From Candidatus Heimdallarchaeota archaeon (GTDB lineage Archaea > Asgardarchaeota > Heimdallarchaeia > Heimdallarchaeales > Kariarchaeaceae), in NCBI GenBank assembly GCA_029882335.1, contig JAOUKW010000013.1, positions 1-24,521 on the forward strand: a DNA stretch of 24,521 nucleotides. Reading direction: 5' to 3'. The position numbers and the translations under genes were made by a program. Shown one piece after another: positions 7,178 to 17,074 of this stretch (its first letter is position 1; every line of letters begins with the position of its first letter). The notes under the pieces are model-generated. The model made no database searches. It was not told the DNA's origin and was given only the letters and a program-made list of their open reading frames with translations.

Positions 7178-9307
7178 ATGAAATTTGTGGTAAATCAATC
7201 GATTGAGAGTATGATTGGACATGGTTTGTACCAACAAGCTCTCGATCTCATTAATGAGAATTATAATACACAATCTGTTGAAGGGTTAATTTATAGCAGT
7301 AAAATAAAGGAATTAACCGGATATTTTGTTGAATCTCTTGATTTTGCAGAAATTGCATATCAACAGTCAATGAAAGAAAATAAACCAATTCTTGTAGCAA
7401 AATCTATTGTAGTCTTATCTTATGCCATGTGGAGATTGAATCGTGGGGATGAAATATTACCTGTACTTAATGAAGAAATTGAAAAATATGATGTGGGTGA
7501 TGAAAGCCAATATAATACGGTATTAGGGAGTTTATGGAATATACATGGATTGATACATTGGAAGGAAAAAAGGTTGTCTGTTGCTTTAAAATCGTTTGAA
7601 AACGCTCACAATATAAGATTACGGTCTGATGATAAAATTGCACTTAGCTATACCTTGAACAATATTGGTAACACCTATTTAGCAATGAATATGTTAGAAA
7701 TGGCCGAAGATATGTTTACACAATCAATGAGAATTAGAACCGAATTACAATGTATTCCTGGTATTGCAGCCTCACATAATAGTTTTGGTAGATTATACAC
7801 AGCATATAATGATCATATTAAGGCAAATAAAGAATACCAGTTATCATATGAACTTTGGAAGTCTATTGGTAATATTCAATTTATTGCTAAATCACTAAGA
7901 TATTTAGCATTAAACTATAAACAACTAGATCAATCAAAATTACAGATCTATGTTTCTACAAGTAATTCATTATTTCAGTCTATTGGAAACACAATTGATC
8001 TAGCATTAAACAATTCTTTATTTGGTGAATATTATTTGCAAAACAAGGTATATATTAATCAAGAACTCAGCACTCAAGTATTCAATGTTTTTGATTTTTT
8101 ATCCACTTCAGATATATATCCTAAATTTATTTGGTGGCTTGGAAATACTATTAAGGCTGGTACTGGTACTTTTCATACTTTTTCTAAATCTAAAGATGAA
8201 TTGAAATTGGAAGTAAGAGATGTTTTGGATAAATTTGATCTATCATTTGGCAATCCAATTATTTTTGGGGGTACTTCTTTTTTTGGAGAAAAAACAAATG
8301 ATGGATGGTGGGATGAATTTCCTGAAAATTTGTTCTTCATTCCCAAATATCAGTATGAGGAGGTAATAACCGATTCTAGTTCATTCTGTCGAATATCTCA
8401 TAACATTGAAATCAAAACATCTCAAACTACTAACTTCTATGATAAAGGAAACATTACTCATTGGGACAATGTACCCAATCAGATATTATCTGTACAAGAT
8501 AATTTCACTGAGGAATATTGGAGTGGGTTATTTTCTGAATTGCAATCTAAATTTGATGCGAATTTAGATAAAATTGTATTGTCAAGGTCGAAAATAATAG
8601 AGATGGAGAATCCCCTAAGAATTAAACAATTAATCCTTTCCCTAAAAGATAACTATCCCGAAAGCTATGTATTCATGGTAGAGGTATCAAAGGGTTGTTT
8701 TTTTTATGGAGCTAGTCCTGAACGATTAATAAAGGTTACAAATAGTCTCGTTGAAACAATGGCATTAGCTGGCACAATAAAACGAGGTTCATCGAAGGAA
8801 ATTGATGAGGAATTAAGAATGGATTTACTTTCTGATTTAAAAAACTCCAAAGAGCATAAAATTGTTATCGATCATATTAATTCACAATTAGAAAGAAGTT
8901 GTACAGATATACAAATTGGTACAAACACGGATATTATGTCAATTCGTGATATGTTTCACTTAAAAACAACTATATCTGCAAATTTATTGCCAAATAGGAA
9001 TATTTTGGACATTTTATTTGATCTTCACCCAACTCCTGCAGTAGGTAGTCTTCCAATGGATCAGTTAGAATTAATAAAAACTCTTGAAATCGGATCTAGA
9101 GGTTGGTATGCTTCTCCTATTGGAATTATTGATGAACATTTAAATGGTGAATTCTGTGTTGCAATTCGATCTGCAGTTGTAAATCAGCAAAAACTAAAAC
9201 TTTTTGCTGGTGCAGGAATAGTAAGAGAATCAAAATCCAAATCTGAATGGGATGAAATAAATCTTAAATTTCAACCAATATTAAGATCAATCGGAGGTTT
9301 AGTTTGA
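7178..9307 (+). CDS. menF: Isochorismate synthase MenF with N-terminal TPR domain
   Basis: Converts chorismate to isochorismate, the first committed step of menaquinone synthesis. The C-terminal part (about 360-705) is a chorismate-binding domain: FGGTSFFGE near the domain start, base Lys465 in DKIVLSR, acid Glu515 in GASPERL, then MALAGTIKRG, the metal-site segment SKEHKIV, HPTPAVGSLP, RGWYASPIG, GEFCVAIRSA, LFAGAGIV and SEWDEINLK. These fit MenF/EntC, not anthranilate synthase. The first ~290 residues are TPR repeats, clearest at 110-250 (NNIGNTYLAMNMLEMAEDMF and similar 34-residue units). This extra domain is not part of known MenF (about 430 aa in E. coli) and suggests a protein partner. 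It ends with TGATG overlapping menD, so translation is coupled. Confidence 0.93.
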   Translation: MKFVVNQSIESMIGHGLYQQALDLINENYNTQSVEGLIYSSKIKELTGYFVESLDFAEIAYQQSMKENKPILVAKSIVVLSYAMWRLNRGDEILPVLNEEIEKYDVGDESQYNTVLGSLWNIHGLIHWKEKRLSVALKSFENAHNIRLRSDDKIALSYTLNNIGNTYLAMNMLEMAEDMFTQSMRIRTELQCIPGIAASHNSFGRLYTAYNDHIKANKEYQLSYELWKSIGNIQFIAKSLRYLALNYKQLDQSKLQIYVSTSNSLFQSIGNTIDLALNNSLFGEYYLQNKVYINQELSTQVFNVFDFLSTSDIYPKFIWWLGNTIKAGTGTFHTFSKSKDELKLEVRDVLDKFDLSFGNPIIFGGTSFFGEKTNDGWWDEFPENLFFIPKYQYEEVITDSSSFCRISHNIEIKTSQTTNFYDKGNITHWDNVPNQILSVQDNFTEEYWSGLFSELQSKFDANLDKIVLSRSKIIEMENPLRIKQLILSLKDNYPESYVFMVEVSKGCFFYGASPERLIKVTNSLVETMALAGTIKRGSSKEIDEELRMDLLSDLKNSKEHKIVIDHINSQLERSCTDIQIGTNTDIMSIRDMFHLKTTISANLLPNRNILDILFDLHPTPAVGSLPMDQLELIKTLEIGSRGWYASPIGIIDEHLNGEFCVAIRSAVVNQQKLKLFAGAGIVRESKSKSEWDEINLKFQPILRSIGGLV

Positions 9308-11082
9308 TGACAAATAAAAATATTATATGGTCAAATATAGTATTAAATGAGTTAAGTTCTCTTGGTGTAGAGTATGCATGTATATGTGCAGGATCTCGAT
9401 CGACACCTTTGACTTTATCTGCATTTGCTCATCCCAAAATTACCTGTTTTTCACATATCGATGAACGTAGTGGTGCATTTTTTGCGTTAGGGCTGGCAAT
9501 GATAACAAAAAAACCAGTAATATTGATTAGTACTTCCGGTACTGCCACTGCAAATTTCTTTCCTGCAATAATTGAAGCAGAATCTTCAAATATTCCATTA
9601 ATTGTGATAACTGCAGATAGACCTCATGAATTAAGAGAAACAGGAACTAATCAAACAATTGATCAACTCAATCTGTATGGTAATAAAGTACGGTGGTTCA
9701 AGGATATTCTACCCCCAACTATTGATCCACCCGAAAAGACGATTAAATACTTGAGACATATCGCTCATCGTTCGTACTATTTAGCTAAGAATATAAATCC
9801 AGGTCCAATTCATTTGAATATTCCTTTTGATAAACCCTTGGAACCTGCGAACAATATTGATAGTAGTATTCATTCCATGGGTAGTGAATATTATAATATA
9901 CACGAAGAGGCATTCTTGAATTTTGATGAATCATATTATTCCACATCAGAGAACAGTAGTAATTTATTAATTGAAAGTATTTCTTCATCACAAAGAGGAA
10001 TAATTTTGATTGGCCCTATGTTTTACAATATGGAATTCATTAATTTCATAAGTACTTTGTCTAATTTAATTGGATTTCCTATATTTGCTGATGCTACCTC
10101 AAATTTAAGATATAATGATAAATTAGACCAAGCATCATTTTTGATTAGTACTTATGAAAATTTTCTGCCCTTACTTGATATGGATAATTATCCGGATTTG
10201 ATTATACACTTTGGTAGAATGCCTATTTCCCCCAATATATTATCGTTTCTTAGTAATTATAAAGGAAAATACATTCAAATATCCGAATACAATAAATGGA
10301 ATGATGAATTTTATAATACTACACATTATATTTGCAGCGATTATGAAAAGATATTACCAAGCTTAATAAATTATTTTACTGAAAATCCAATAAAGCACGA
10401 TACTAAATGGATTTCTAAATTATTAGATTGGGAGTCTAGTGTACAGAAAGTTATTTCCAATATTTTAAATGATTCAACTAATGATTATTGTGAAATTAAT
10501 ATTATTTTTGATGTCATTAAACATATATCCCGTGATTCAAAAGTATTTGTGTCAAATAGTATGCCAATTCGTTATTTAGATAAATTTGTTTATTCCTTTA
10601 GTAAAACACTAGAAATCTGTTTTAATCGTGGTGTAAGTGGAATAGATGGAATACTTTCTTCAGCAATGGGAGTTGCCACTGCTAGTAATCAACCAGTAAT
10701 TTTGATTACCGGTGATATTGCATTTTATCATGATTTGACCGCTTTAATTAACATTTCTCGAAATAATGTAAAAATTCTTATCATTCTGATAAATAATAAC
10801 GGAGGACAAATTTTTTCAAAACTTCCTATTAGAAGATTTGATCCACCTTATAATGAATTTTTTATAACTCCTCATGAAATAAATTTTAAGGAAATATGTA
10901 ATGGATTTAAAATACAGCATCAACTAGTTAATACTAAGATTGATTTATTGGAAGAATTGAACCAATTTAATGATAATCAATTAACCAAGGTGTTAGAATT
11001 TAAAATTGATAATCAATTGACGGAAAACAGTTCTATGAACCTACATTCTTCAATATTGAAACAATTGCATCCATCGTTTTGA
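9307..11082 (+). CDS. menD: SEPHCHC synthase MenD (ThDP-dependent)
   Basis: 2-succinyl-5-enolpyruvyl-6-hydroxy-3-cyclohexene-1-carboxylate synthase: joins 2-oxoglutarate (after decarboxylation on ThDP) to isochorismate. Marks: AGSRSTPLTL at 29-38, catalytic Glu53 in HIDERSGAFFALGLA, STSGTATANFFPAIIEA, TADRPHELRETGTNQTIDQ, and in the C-terminal ThDP domain GDIAFYHDLTALI (from residue 469) and NNNGGQIFSKLP. Length 591 aa is slightly above the bacterial norm. I start at ATG 9307 and not the TTG one codon earlier: ATG overlaps the menF stop as TGATG, and a strong GGAGG at 9293-9297 sits 9 bases upstream. It shares a transcript with menF. Confidence 0.97.
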   Translation: MTNKNIIWSNIVLNELSSLGVEYACICAGSRSTPLTLSAFAHPKITCFSHIDERSGAFFALGLAMITKKPVILISTSGTATANFFPAIIEAESSNIPLIVITADRPHELRETGTNQTIDQLNLYGNKVRWFKDILPPTIDPPEKTIKYLRHIAHRSYYLAKNINPGPIHLNIPFDKPLEPANNIDSSIHSMGSEYYNIHEEAFLNFDESYYSTSENSSNLLIESISSSQRGIILIGPMFYNMEFINFISTLSNLIGFPIFADATSNLRYNDKLDQASFLISTYENFLPLLDMDNYPDLIIHFGRMPISPNILSFLSNYKGKYIQISEYNKWNDEFYNTTHYICSDYEKILPSLINYFTENPIKHDTKWISKLLDWESSVQKVISNILNDSTNDYCEINIIFDVIKHISRDSKVFVSNSMPIRYLDKFVYSFSKTLEICFNRGVSGIDGILSSAMGVATASNQPVILITGDIAFYHDLTALINISRNNVKILIILINNNGGQIFSKLPIRRFDPPYNEFFITPHEINFKEICNGFKIQHQLVNTKIDLLEELNQFNDNQLTKVLEFKIDNQLTENSSMNLHSSILKQLHPSF

Positions 11083-11183
11083 AAAAACCAAATCAATTTA
11101 ATATAGATGGTAAATCAATTGGAAATAAACTCCACTACAACTAGATAGTGAAATATTGAACAAATTAATTTATTTTAATTTTA

Positions 11184-11234
11184 TTTAATATAATAAGTTA
11201 AATAATTAAAGCTGAAAATGTAAGAATTATAGGT
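11184..11234 (+). promoter_or_regulatory. Probable promoter and ribosome binding site of the menA-menE unit
   Basis: The 158-base gap after menD contains a TATA-like TTTAATATA (about 11184-11192) which would start transcription near 11215, and an AGGT ribosome binding site at 11231-11234, 6 bases before the menA ATG. This suggests menA-menE can be expressed apart from menF-menD. Confidence 0.35.
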
Positions 11235-11240
11235 AATTAG

Positions 11241-12125
11241 ATGTTCCCAACAAAACTATCAATTTGGAAGATGGCTATTCGACCAAAAACACTTCCCGCT
11301 GCAATTTCTCCGGTATTGGTAGGAATTGGTTTTGCTGTTCATTTTAGTCAATTTGCTATTGGGCCTTCTATTGCGGCTTTGATTGGTGCATTACTACTTC
11401 AAATATCTTCAAATTTATCTAATGATTATTTTGATCATCTGAGGGGTCATGATACATCTGAACGAAAAGGTCCTCAAAGAGTGATGTCTTCTGGTTTGTT
11501 AACACCCAAAGAAATGAAATTTGGTATGTTAATTGTCATATTATTAGCAATATTAGATGGTTTATATCTGATATATATTGGTGGTTTAGTTATTTTATTG
11601 ATAGGTGTTTTTTCAATAATTTCATCTTTAGCATATAGTGGAGGTCCATATCCACTAAGTTCACATGGATTGGGTGATATATTTGTATTTGTTTTTTTTG
11701 GATTAATTGCTGTAAATGGTACATATTTTGTTCAGGCAAAACAGTTTGAATTAGCTGTTTTTATTGGATCTATTCCCATTGGATTTCTTATTACTGCTAT
11801 CTTAGTTGTGAACAATTATAGGGATATGGAAACAGATAAGTCTACCAATAAGAAAACTCTAGTTGTTCGTTGGGGTTTAGAAAAATCTCAATTTTATTTT
11901 TCATTTATTGTTATATCCTCGTATTTTATTCCTATAATTTTGATTCTATTTTTCAATTTCTCTCTCGCTTTGTTGTTACCTCTAATTAGTATAGTAAAGG
12001 CGAATTCAATAATTACTCAGTTAAAAACATTGAAGGGTCCTGCATTAAATAAAACCCTGGGATCTACTGCTCAATTGAGTTTGATTTTCGGTATATTATT
12101 TACAATTGGATTGTTATGGTCGTAA
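11241..12125 (+). CDS. menA: 1,4-dihydroxy-2-naphthoate polyprenyltransferase MenA
   Basis: Integral membrane enzyme that joins the isoprenoid tail to DHNA to give demethylmenaquinone. All MenA marks are there: RPKTLPAAISPVLVG (14-28), SNLSNDYFDHLRGHD (57-71) followed by SERKGPQR, YSGGPYPLSSHGLGD (132-146), VFFGLIAVNGTYFVQ, and the second Asp motif NNYRDMETDK (191-200) followed by KKTLVVRWG. About 8-9 hydrophobic helices; 294 aa is the usual length. It has its own promoter-like region and an AGGT site 6 bases before the ATG. Its stop lies 1 base before the menE ATG. In contrast with the UbiA fusion at 4173-5822, both Asp motifs are intact, so this is the likely genuine MenA. Confidence 0.96.
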   Translation: MFPTKLSIWKMAIRPKTLPAAISPVLVGIGFAVHFSQFAIGPSIAALIGALLLQISSNLSNDYFDHLRGHDTSERKGPQRVMSSGLLTPKEMKFGMLIVILLAILDGLYLIYIGGLVILLIGVFSIISSLAYSGGPYPLSSHGLGDIFVFVFFGLIAVNGTYFVQAKQFELAVFIGSIPIGFLITAILVVNNYRDMETDKSTNKKTLVVRWGLEKSQFYFSFIVISSYFIPIILILFFNFSLALLLPLISIVKANSIITQLKTLKGPALNKTLGSTAQLSLIFGILFTIGLLWS

Positions 12126-12126
12126 A

Positions 12127-13596
12127 ATGAGTACCGATTGGATTTCACAACAAGCAGTACATTCGCCTGATAAAATAGCTATCTATTTTGAAGATCAAGA
12201 AATTTCATATTTGAGTTATTATTATCACGCAGTAGCATTCCAAAATTATATTGAAATAAATTATCCCAATATTGAAAAAATAGGCATTTTAATGGAATCT
12301 TGTCCTGAATATTTATACTTAATAATGGCAGGTATGCGATTACAAAGCATAATTGTACCTTTGAATACAAGATTAAGTACCTCTGAACTTCAAAACCAAA
12401 TTGAATTTCTTGATATTAAACTCATATTTACCAAAAATACATTTAATTCATTAATTTCTGATTTGAATCTTAATATAGTTAATATCGATACAATTGCTCA
12501 ATCCCTTAAATTTGATGGAATTGTATCAATAAACCTAGATTATTCTCAGATTCAGTTTATTGTATTTACATCTGGATCTACAGGTAAACCTAAAGGTGTT
12601 CAAATATCATTTTATAATAATTTTTACAGTTCTATTGCATCTGGTTTGAAATTAGGTGTATTCTCCGATGATAATTGGCTTTTGACAATACCATTATTTC
12701 ATGTAGGAGGTTTGGCTATAGTACTTCGTTCAATAATTTATGGAACATCAATTACAATATTGAAGAAATTTGATCCATTACGCATAGAGGAAATTGTTAA
12801 TAAATACAATATCTCCTTAATTTCCTTAATACCAACGATGTTGAAGAGGATTTACAATGCAGATGGTTTAAAAGTGAAACCAAATTCACTTAGGGGGATT
12901 CTTCTTTCAGGTGAAAAGTTATCACCTGATTTAATATCTATTTCGATTCAAAATATGATTCCCATCTATTTTGGATATGGAATGACTGAAACTTCTTCAC
13001 ATCTTGTTAGTGCGGATATATATCAATTGAAACGGTTTGGAACAACCGTAGGACAACCATTATCCTATTCCAAAGTAACAATTATAGATAAAGATAGTAA
13101 TTTATTAATTCCTAATAAAATTGGTGAAATCATTGTTAGTGGTCCTACTGTTACCTCTGGATATTATAATCATCAAGAATTATTTGATGCTCGACAAACA
13201 ATCCATGGTTTTATGACATCTGATTTAGGTTATATCGATAACAACGGTAATCTTTTTGTTATTCAAAGAAAAGATGATATGGTTGTGAGTTCAGGAGAAA
13301 ACATTTATCCATCTGAAGTTGAAGATATAATTTTAACTTATCCTGAAATAATTAATGTTGCGGTTTTTGGAATACCTGATAAATTCTGGGGAGAAAAGTT
13401 AATCGCAGTCATAATTGCAAAATCAAAGATTGTAGAATCAACACTCATAGACTTTACTAAACAAAAATTAGCTGGGTATAAAGTCCCTAAATCTTTCATT
13501 TATGTTGATAATTTTCCACTAACTCAATCAGGTAAGTTGAATCGTTCAGAACTTAAAAAACAGGTTCTATCCAAACTAAAGATAGAATTGGATTAG
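12127..13596 (+). CDS. menE: o-Succinylbenzoate-CoA ligase MenE
   Basis: ANL-superfamily adenylating enzyme that makes o-succinylbenzoyl-CoA from OSB, ATP and CoA. It has the ATP loop TSGSTGKPKG at 148-157, LFHVGGLAI, SGEKLSPDL, YGMTETSSH, TSDLGYIDNNGNLFVIQRKDD (hinge and Arg), SSGENIYPSEVED, and the C-terminal catalytic Lys470 in TQSGKLNRSEL. The start is ATG 12127, 1 base after the menA stop (TAAAATG); an upstream in-frame TTG at 12106 would overlap menA and is less likely. Length 489 aa is normal. ANL enzymes are hard to tell apart by substrate, but the place directly after menA in a men cluster makes MenE the best call. Confidence 0.9.
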   Translation: MSTDWISQQAVHSPDKIAIYFEDQEISYLSYYYHAVAFQNYIEINYPNIEKIGILMESCPEYLYLIMAGMRLQSIIVPLNTRLSTSELQNQIEFLDIKLIFTKNTFNSLISDLNLNIVNIDTIAQSLKFDGIVSINLDYSQIQFIVFTSGSTGKPKGVQISFYNNFYSSIASGLKLGVFSDDNWLLTIPLFHVGGLAIVLRSIIYGTSITILKKFDPLRIEEIVNKYNISLISLIPTMLKRIYNADGLKVKPNSLRGILLSGEKLSPDLISISIQNMIPIYFGYGMTETSSHLVSADIYQLKRFGTTVGQPLSYSKVTIIDKDSNLLIPNKIGEIIVSGPTVTSGYYNHQELFDARQTIHGFMTSDLGYIDNNGNLFVIQRKDDMVVSSGENIYPSEVEDIILTYPEIINVAVFGIPDKFWGEKLIAVIIAKSKIVESTLIDFTKQKLAGYKVPKSFIYVDNFPLTQSGKLNRSELKKQVLSKLKIELD

Positions 13597-13647
13597 TCAA
13601 AAATATTATTATCAGTAGTAGTTTTTAAAAGTAAATCAAACAATTAC

Positions 13648-16600
13648 ATGAATATGGGTATAACATCTCCCAGAACATCCTCATTTATTGCAATAATAAT
13701 GGTTGTCAGTTATTTTAGCATCGTGGTCTCTGGTGTCGCACTAGCTAATGAAATCCAATTAATTATTCTACTTCTTATTAGTACATTTATTTTTATATCT
13801 GCACTCAATTTTGCAGGTGATGAATTAAAGGACACAGAGGGGGTTCTAAGTATATTTGATTTAGATTCTTCCAAGTTATTTGGAATAGTATTTTTTGCAG
13901 CTTTTATTGCGATTGGGTATGATGCTTTTGTAATGATGCTTATACAAATTGGTGGAGGTAAAGTGTTTGAAAGCGATCCACTGTTAAGTCAACTACCATA
14001 TATTCTATTTGTAATTATCATTGGATTTCTTGTTATATTCCCTTTCATCCAGTTTCTGTATCTATCCCGTCCTGGTGAAGATTCAAGTATTCCCGTCGAT
14101 ACCTATTTAGAACGATTATTAGAGAAAGTTTCCTCAATTGTAAAATCTCCACTCATCGCGACTATATTAGTTTATTTTTTTACATATATGTTGCCAATTT
14201 ATATTATTTATCAGTACTTACCTGATTTTAAGTTGATTACAGCAATATTGCTATGGGCAACGATTCTACCTTTAATCAGCCTTGGTGCCTTAGCTGGGAC
14301 TGGTTTTGGTGAAGATTTAAATAGATTAAGGATGGTTCGCTCACCATTTCGAGATTTGTTTAAACTTGGATTGCCAAAAATTTCAATTAGACAATTAAAA
14401 GTTGATATTGGTGGATTGTTTCTGGTAATTATAGCTATTCAAGCTTTAATAACAACAACATACTTTGGTATCAATGGTATATTTATTTGGTTAGACATAT
14501 CAGTTGGCCCTTTTAATAATCAATCAACTCAAAACAGTGCAGGATTTTTAATTAATTTAATATTATTACTGATAACTTTGTTTAATAAAGGTAGGGGGTC
14601 TGTAAAAGAATTAAAACAGGTATGGACTGAAAGTGGATTTAAAGTAAATGCACTACAAATATTTCTTCCAGTCTTTGTATTTTTAGGTGTTTTATTAACA
14701 TCTGGATTGGAGTTGTTTATCCAAAGAAGTGGTTCTGGAAATTATGGAGTCTTGGCAGAGTTTGATTTGCAATCTCATTATCGAATAACCTCATTCTTTT
14801 TGGTTATTCAGAATTTTGTTTTAGTATTGGTAGCAATTAGAATTTTTAGAAATCCGCCTGGTTCTGTAGAACGTAGACTTGTTAAGGAAATTCCTAATTT
14901 TTATAAAAATGATGTTAATGGATATCTCTACATGTTTAATAAATTTAAATCTCCCAGATCATTAGAAAATTTAATAATAGAATCAACAAAATTGATTGAT
15001 GACAATCCAAAAAACATAGAATTATTAAAGGGAATAATTAATAAAAGTCTAGTACATGATAGTCCAAGAGTACAAAGAGCTGCTGCAGAGTTTGTCACTG
15101 CATATATTGATACTATGGTAGATGTAGACATGGATATGATACATCTTAATACCTTGATACTAAATTCAACATATACACCGGTAAAAATATTTGGTATTAG
15201 AAATTTAAAGCGAATTATCCAGTTCTTGGATGAAATATCAAAAGAAAATGCAATTCAAAATTTAATCGATAATTTAGGGCATGAAGATGATGTTGTTTCA
15301 TGGGATGCTGGTCTGACATTACAAAGAGTTGTATTTGAAGATCCTAAATATCGAAATTTTGTGCTAGCATTGGTTATTAAAACATTAGCCACAACAAATA
15401 ATCAAAGTACAATTGATTCAATTAAAAGGTTTCTTCATAAAATTTCCGAAACTAGTAATGAAGTTGGACAAATGGCTGTCAGTACTTTGGGAACACAATT
15501 AGCAAGTGGTATCTCTAAAAATGAAGCTAACTTATTAGAAGGAATAAAATCAGTTTTAAGAGGAAACTCATCACTTGGTTTTGATCTAATAGATCAAGTA
15601 TCATTAGGAACGAATGATCCTGATGAATCAGTTCGTAAAAGAAGTTACCAAGTTTTGGTTAATTTAGCTCAATATTCAGAGAGATTAGAAGAAGAAATAT
15701 TATCATTGGTGTTAAAAGGAATTTCTGATGACAGTATTGAAATTCAAACTCTTGCCTATAGTGCATTAAAAAACGAAGTACAAAGAAGTGCTTTAATGTC
15801 TGAACAAGTTTTTCAAATTATTAATGGTAAGTTTACCTTTTTAAGAGGTGATCCATTATTTGGTGCTTTGGATGTAGCTTCTTCTTTAATTATACTTGAT
15901 GTAGGATTAGAGAGAAATATTTTAAAAATGATTTCTGGTGCGATCAATTCGAGTACTCCTCTTATTAGGGCACGTGTTCTTGAACTATGTTCTCAAATAG
16001 CAGAAAAAATTCCTGAGCTATCTGATGATATTTATCTCCTTGCCGAGTCTAATTTAGGTCATGCAGATGAACTAGTTCGAGAGAGAGCAGTAAATACAGT
16101 AGGTATGTGTGTTGTTGGGAATTCTGAACTTGCAAAGCCGGTTTATCGTAAAATTAATGCGTTAAGTCAAGATAGCTCATTTAAAGTGCAATTAGCAACA
16201 ATTGAGGCTAAAGGATATGTAGCTACAGCTTCTCGAGAATTATCTGATGAAATCTTTGACAGTTTAGCTCCTCTTTTGAAAGATCTAGATTGGCAGGTTC
16301 GATTAGCTTCATTGAATGGTTTATTTGCTGCAACAAAAAGAAGGAGGACTCTTAGGGAGGATTTGGTTAAACAAACCATACTTGCGTTAGATGATGAAAA
16401 TCGAAATATCCAAATCCGAGCATTAGATATCATGTCTTGGCTGATTAATGATAATAGAGATACGATTGATACATTCTTAAAAGTTATCCGTCGAAAATTA
16501 AAGCTAAGTGATGATAGATCAAAATCAATATTTTATGATGGCTTGAATTTAATTGCAGAAACTAGAGATTTATCGCGACTTGAAAAAATACTCAATCATT

Positions 16601-16947
16601 TTGAATCTTCATTTATCAGTGATGTAACATCATTAAGATTATCTATGTCTGAAACATTGAAAACAGTATTGAATAATTTAGCTGTTGTTAAGGGAAGTAC
16701 TCGTGGTATTCATAAGAATCTAAATATTATTCTTAATTATCTGCTCAAGGGTGCTAATTCAATGCATGCGGGAGTTAGAAAAACAGCATATGAAAATATC
16801 GTTGCAATTTGTCTAATTATTCCACATTATCCAGTTTCTAAACGTGGGAGGAGCATAATTGAAAAAGGATTAAAGATGGAAAGAGATGCATTTTTGAAAG
16901 AATATCTTGAAGAAGTAAGAGACAAAGTGTATACCATGATATTCTAA
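13648..16947 (+). CDS. Large membrane protein: about ten TM helices followed by a HEAT-repeat cytoplasmic domain
   Basis: A 1099-aa protein I do not recognise by name. Residues 1-400 hold about ten hydrophobic helices (near 12-33, 36-54, 77-99, 117-138, 168-188, 195-217, 255-277, 298-312, 336-357, 380-400) separated by short loops. Residues about 410-1090 are an uninterrupted alpha solenoid of HEAT-like helix pairs, with repeated phrases such as DSPRVQRAAAEFV, DDVVSWDAGLTLQ, DPDESVRKRSYQVL, HADELVRERAVNTV, DLDWQVRLASLNGL and MHAGVRKTAYENIV. The repeat tail suggests a docking platform on the membrane. It follows menE by 51 bases in the same direction and could be read through, but nothing ties it to quinones. 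A T7 tract after the stop may end transcription. The start could be Met1 or Met3. Confidence 0.85.
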   Translation: MNMGITSPRTSSFIAIIMVVSYFSIVVSGVALANEIQLIILLLISTFIFISALNFAGDELKDTEGVLSIFDLDSSKLFGIVFFAAFIAIGYDAFVMMLIQIGGGKVFESDPLLSQLPYILFVIIIGFLVIFPFIQFLYLSRPGEDSSIPVDTYLERLLEKVSSIVKSPLIATILVYFFTYMLPIYIIYQYLPDFKLITAILLWATILPLISLGALAGTGFGEDLNRLRMVRSPFRDLFKLGLPKISIRQLKVDIGGLFLVIIAIQALITTTYFGINGIFIWLDISVGPFNNQSTQNSAGFLINLILLLITLFNKGRGSVKELKQVWTESGFKVNALQIFLPVFVFLGVLLTSGLELFIQRSGSGNYGVLAEFDLQSHYRITSFFLVIQNFVLVLVAIRIFRNPPGSVERRLVKEIPNFYKNDVNGYLYMFNKFKSPRSLENLIIESTKLIDDNPKNIELLKGIINKSLVHDSPRVQRAAAEFVTAYIDTMVDVDMDMIHLNTLILNSTYTPVKIFGIRNLKRIIQFLDEISKENAIQNLIDNLGHEDDVVSWDAGLTLQRVVFEDPKYRNFVLALVIKTLATTNNQSTIDSIKRFLHKISETSNEVGQMAVSTLGTQLASGISKNEANLLEGIKSVLRGNSSLGFDLIDQVSLGTNDPDESVRKRSYQVLVNLAQYSERLEEEILSLVLKGISDDSIEIQTLAYSALKNEVQRSALMSEQVFQIINGKFTFLRGDPLFGALDVASSLIILDVGLERNILKMISGAINSSTPLIRARVLELCSQIAEKIPELSDDIYLLAESNLGHADELVRERAVNTVGMCVVGNSELAKPVYRKINALSQDSSFKVQLATIEAKGYVATASRELSDEIFDSLAPLLKDLDWQVRLASLNGLFAATKRRRTLREDLVKQTILALDDENRNIQIRALDIMSWLINDNRDTIDTFLKVIRRKLKLSDDRSKSIFYDGLNLIAETRDLSRLEKILNHFESSFISDVTSLRLSMSETLKTVLNNLAVVKGSTRGIHKNLNIILNYLLKGANSMHAGVRKTAYENIVAICLIIPHYPVSKRGRSIIEKGLKMERDAFLKEYLEEVRDKVYTMIF

Positions 16948-16970
16948 TAATTATGTATAAATATTTACTG

Positions 16971-16977
16971 TTTTTTT
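16971..16977 (+). terminator. Poly-T tract, candidate archaeal terminator
   Basis: Seven T residues 24 bases after the stop of the HEAT-repeat membrane protein, in the gap before the stomatin gene. Archaeal RNA polymerase stops at such T-runs without a strong hairpin; no clear hairpin is visible here. Confidence 0.4.
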
Positions 16978-17074
16978 AGTTTTCTTGGTTTCTGCTAACT
17001 CAAATTAGAAAAATTTAATTTTCGCTTAAATTGAATTCCATTTGTTTATTAAGTTGATTTAATATATTAACCTT

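Noticed and set aside
12106..12126. TTG start of menE within menA
   Set aside because: ATG 12127 follows the menA stop by 1 base and matches the usual family N-terminus.
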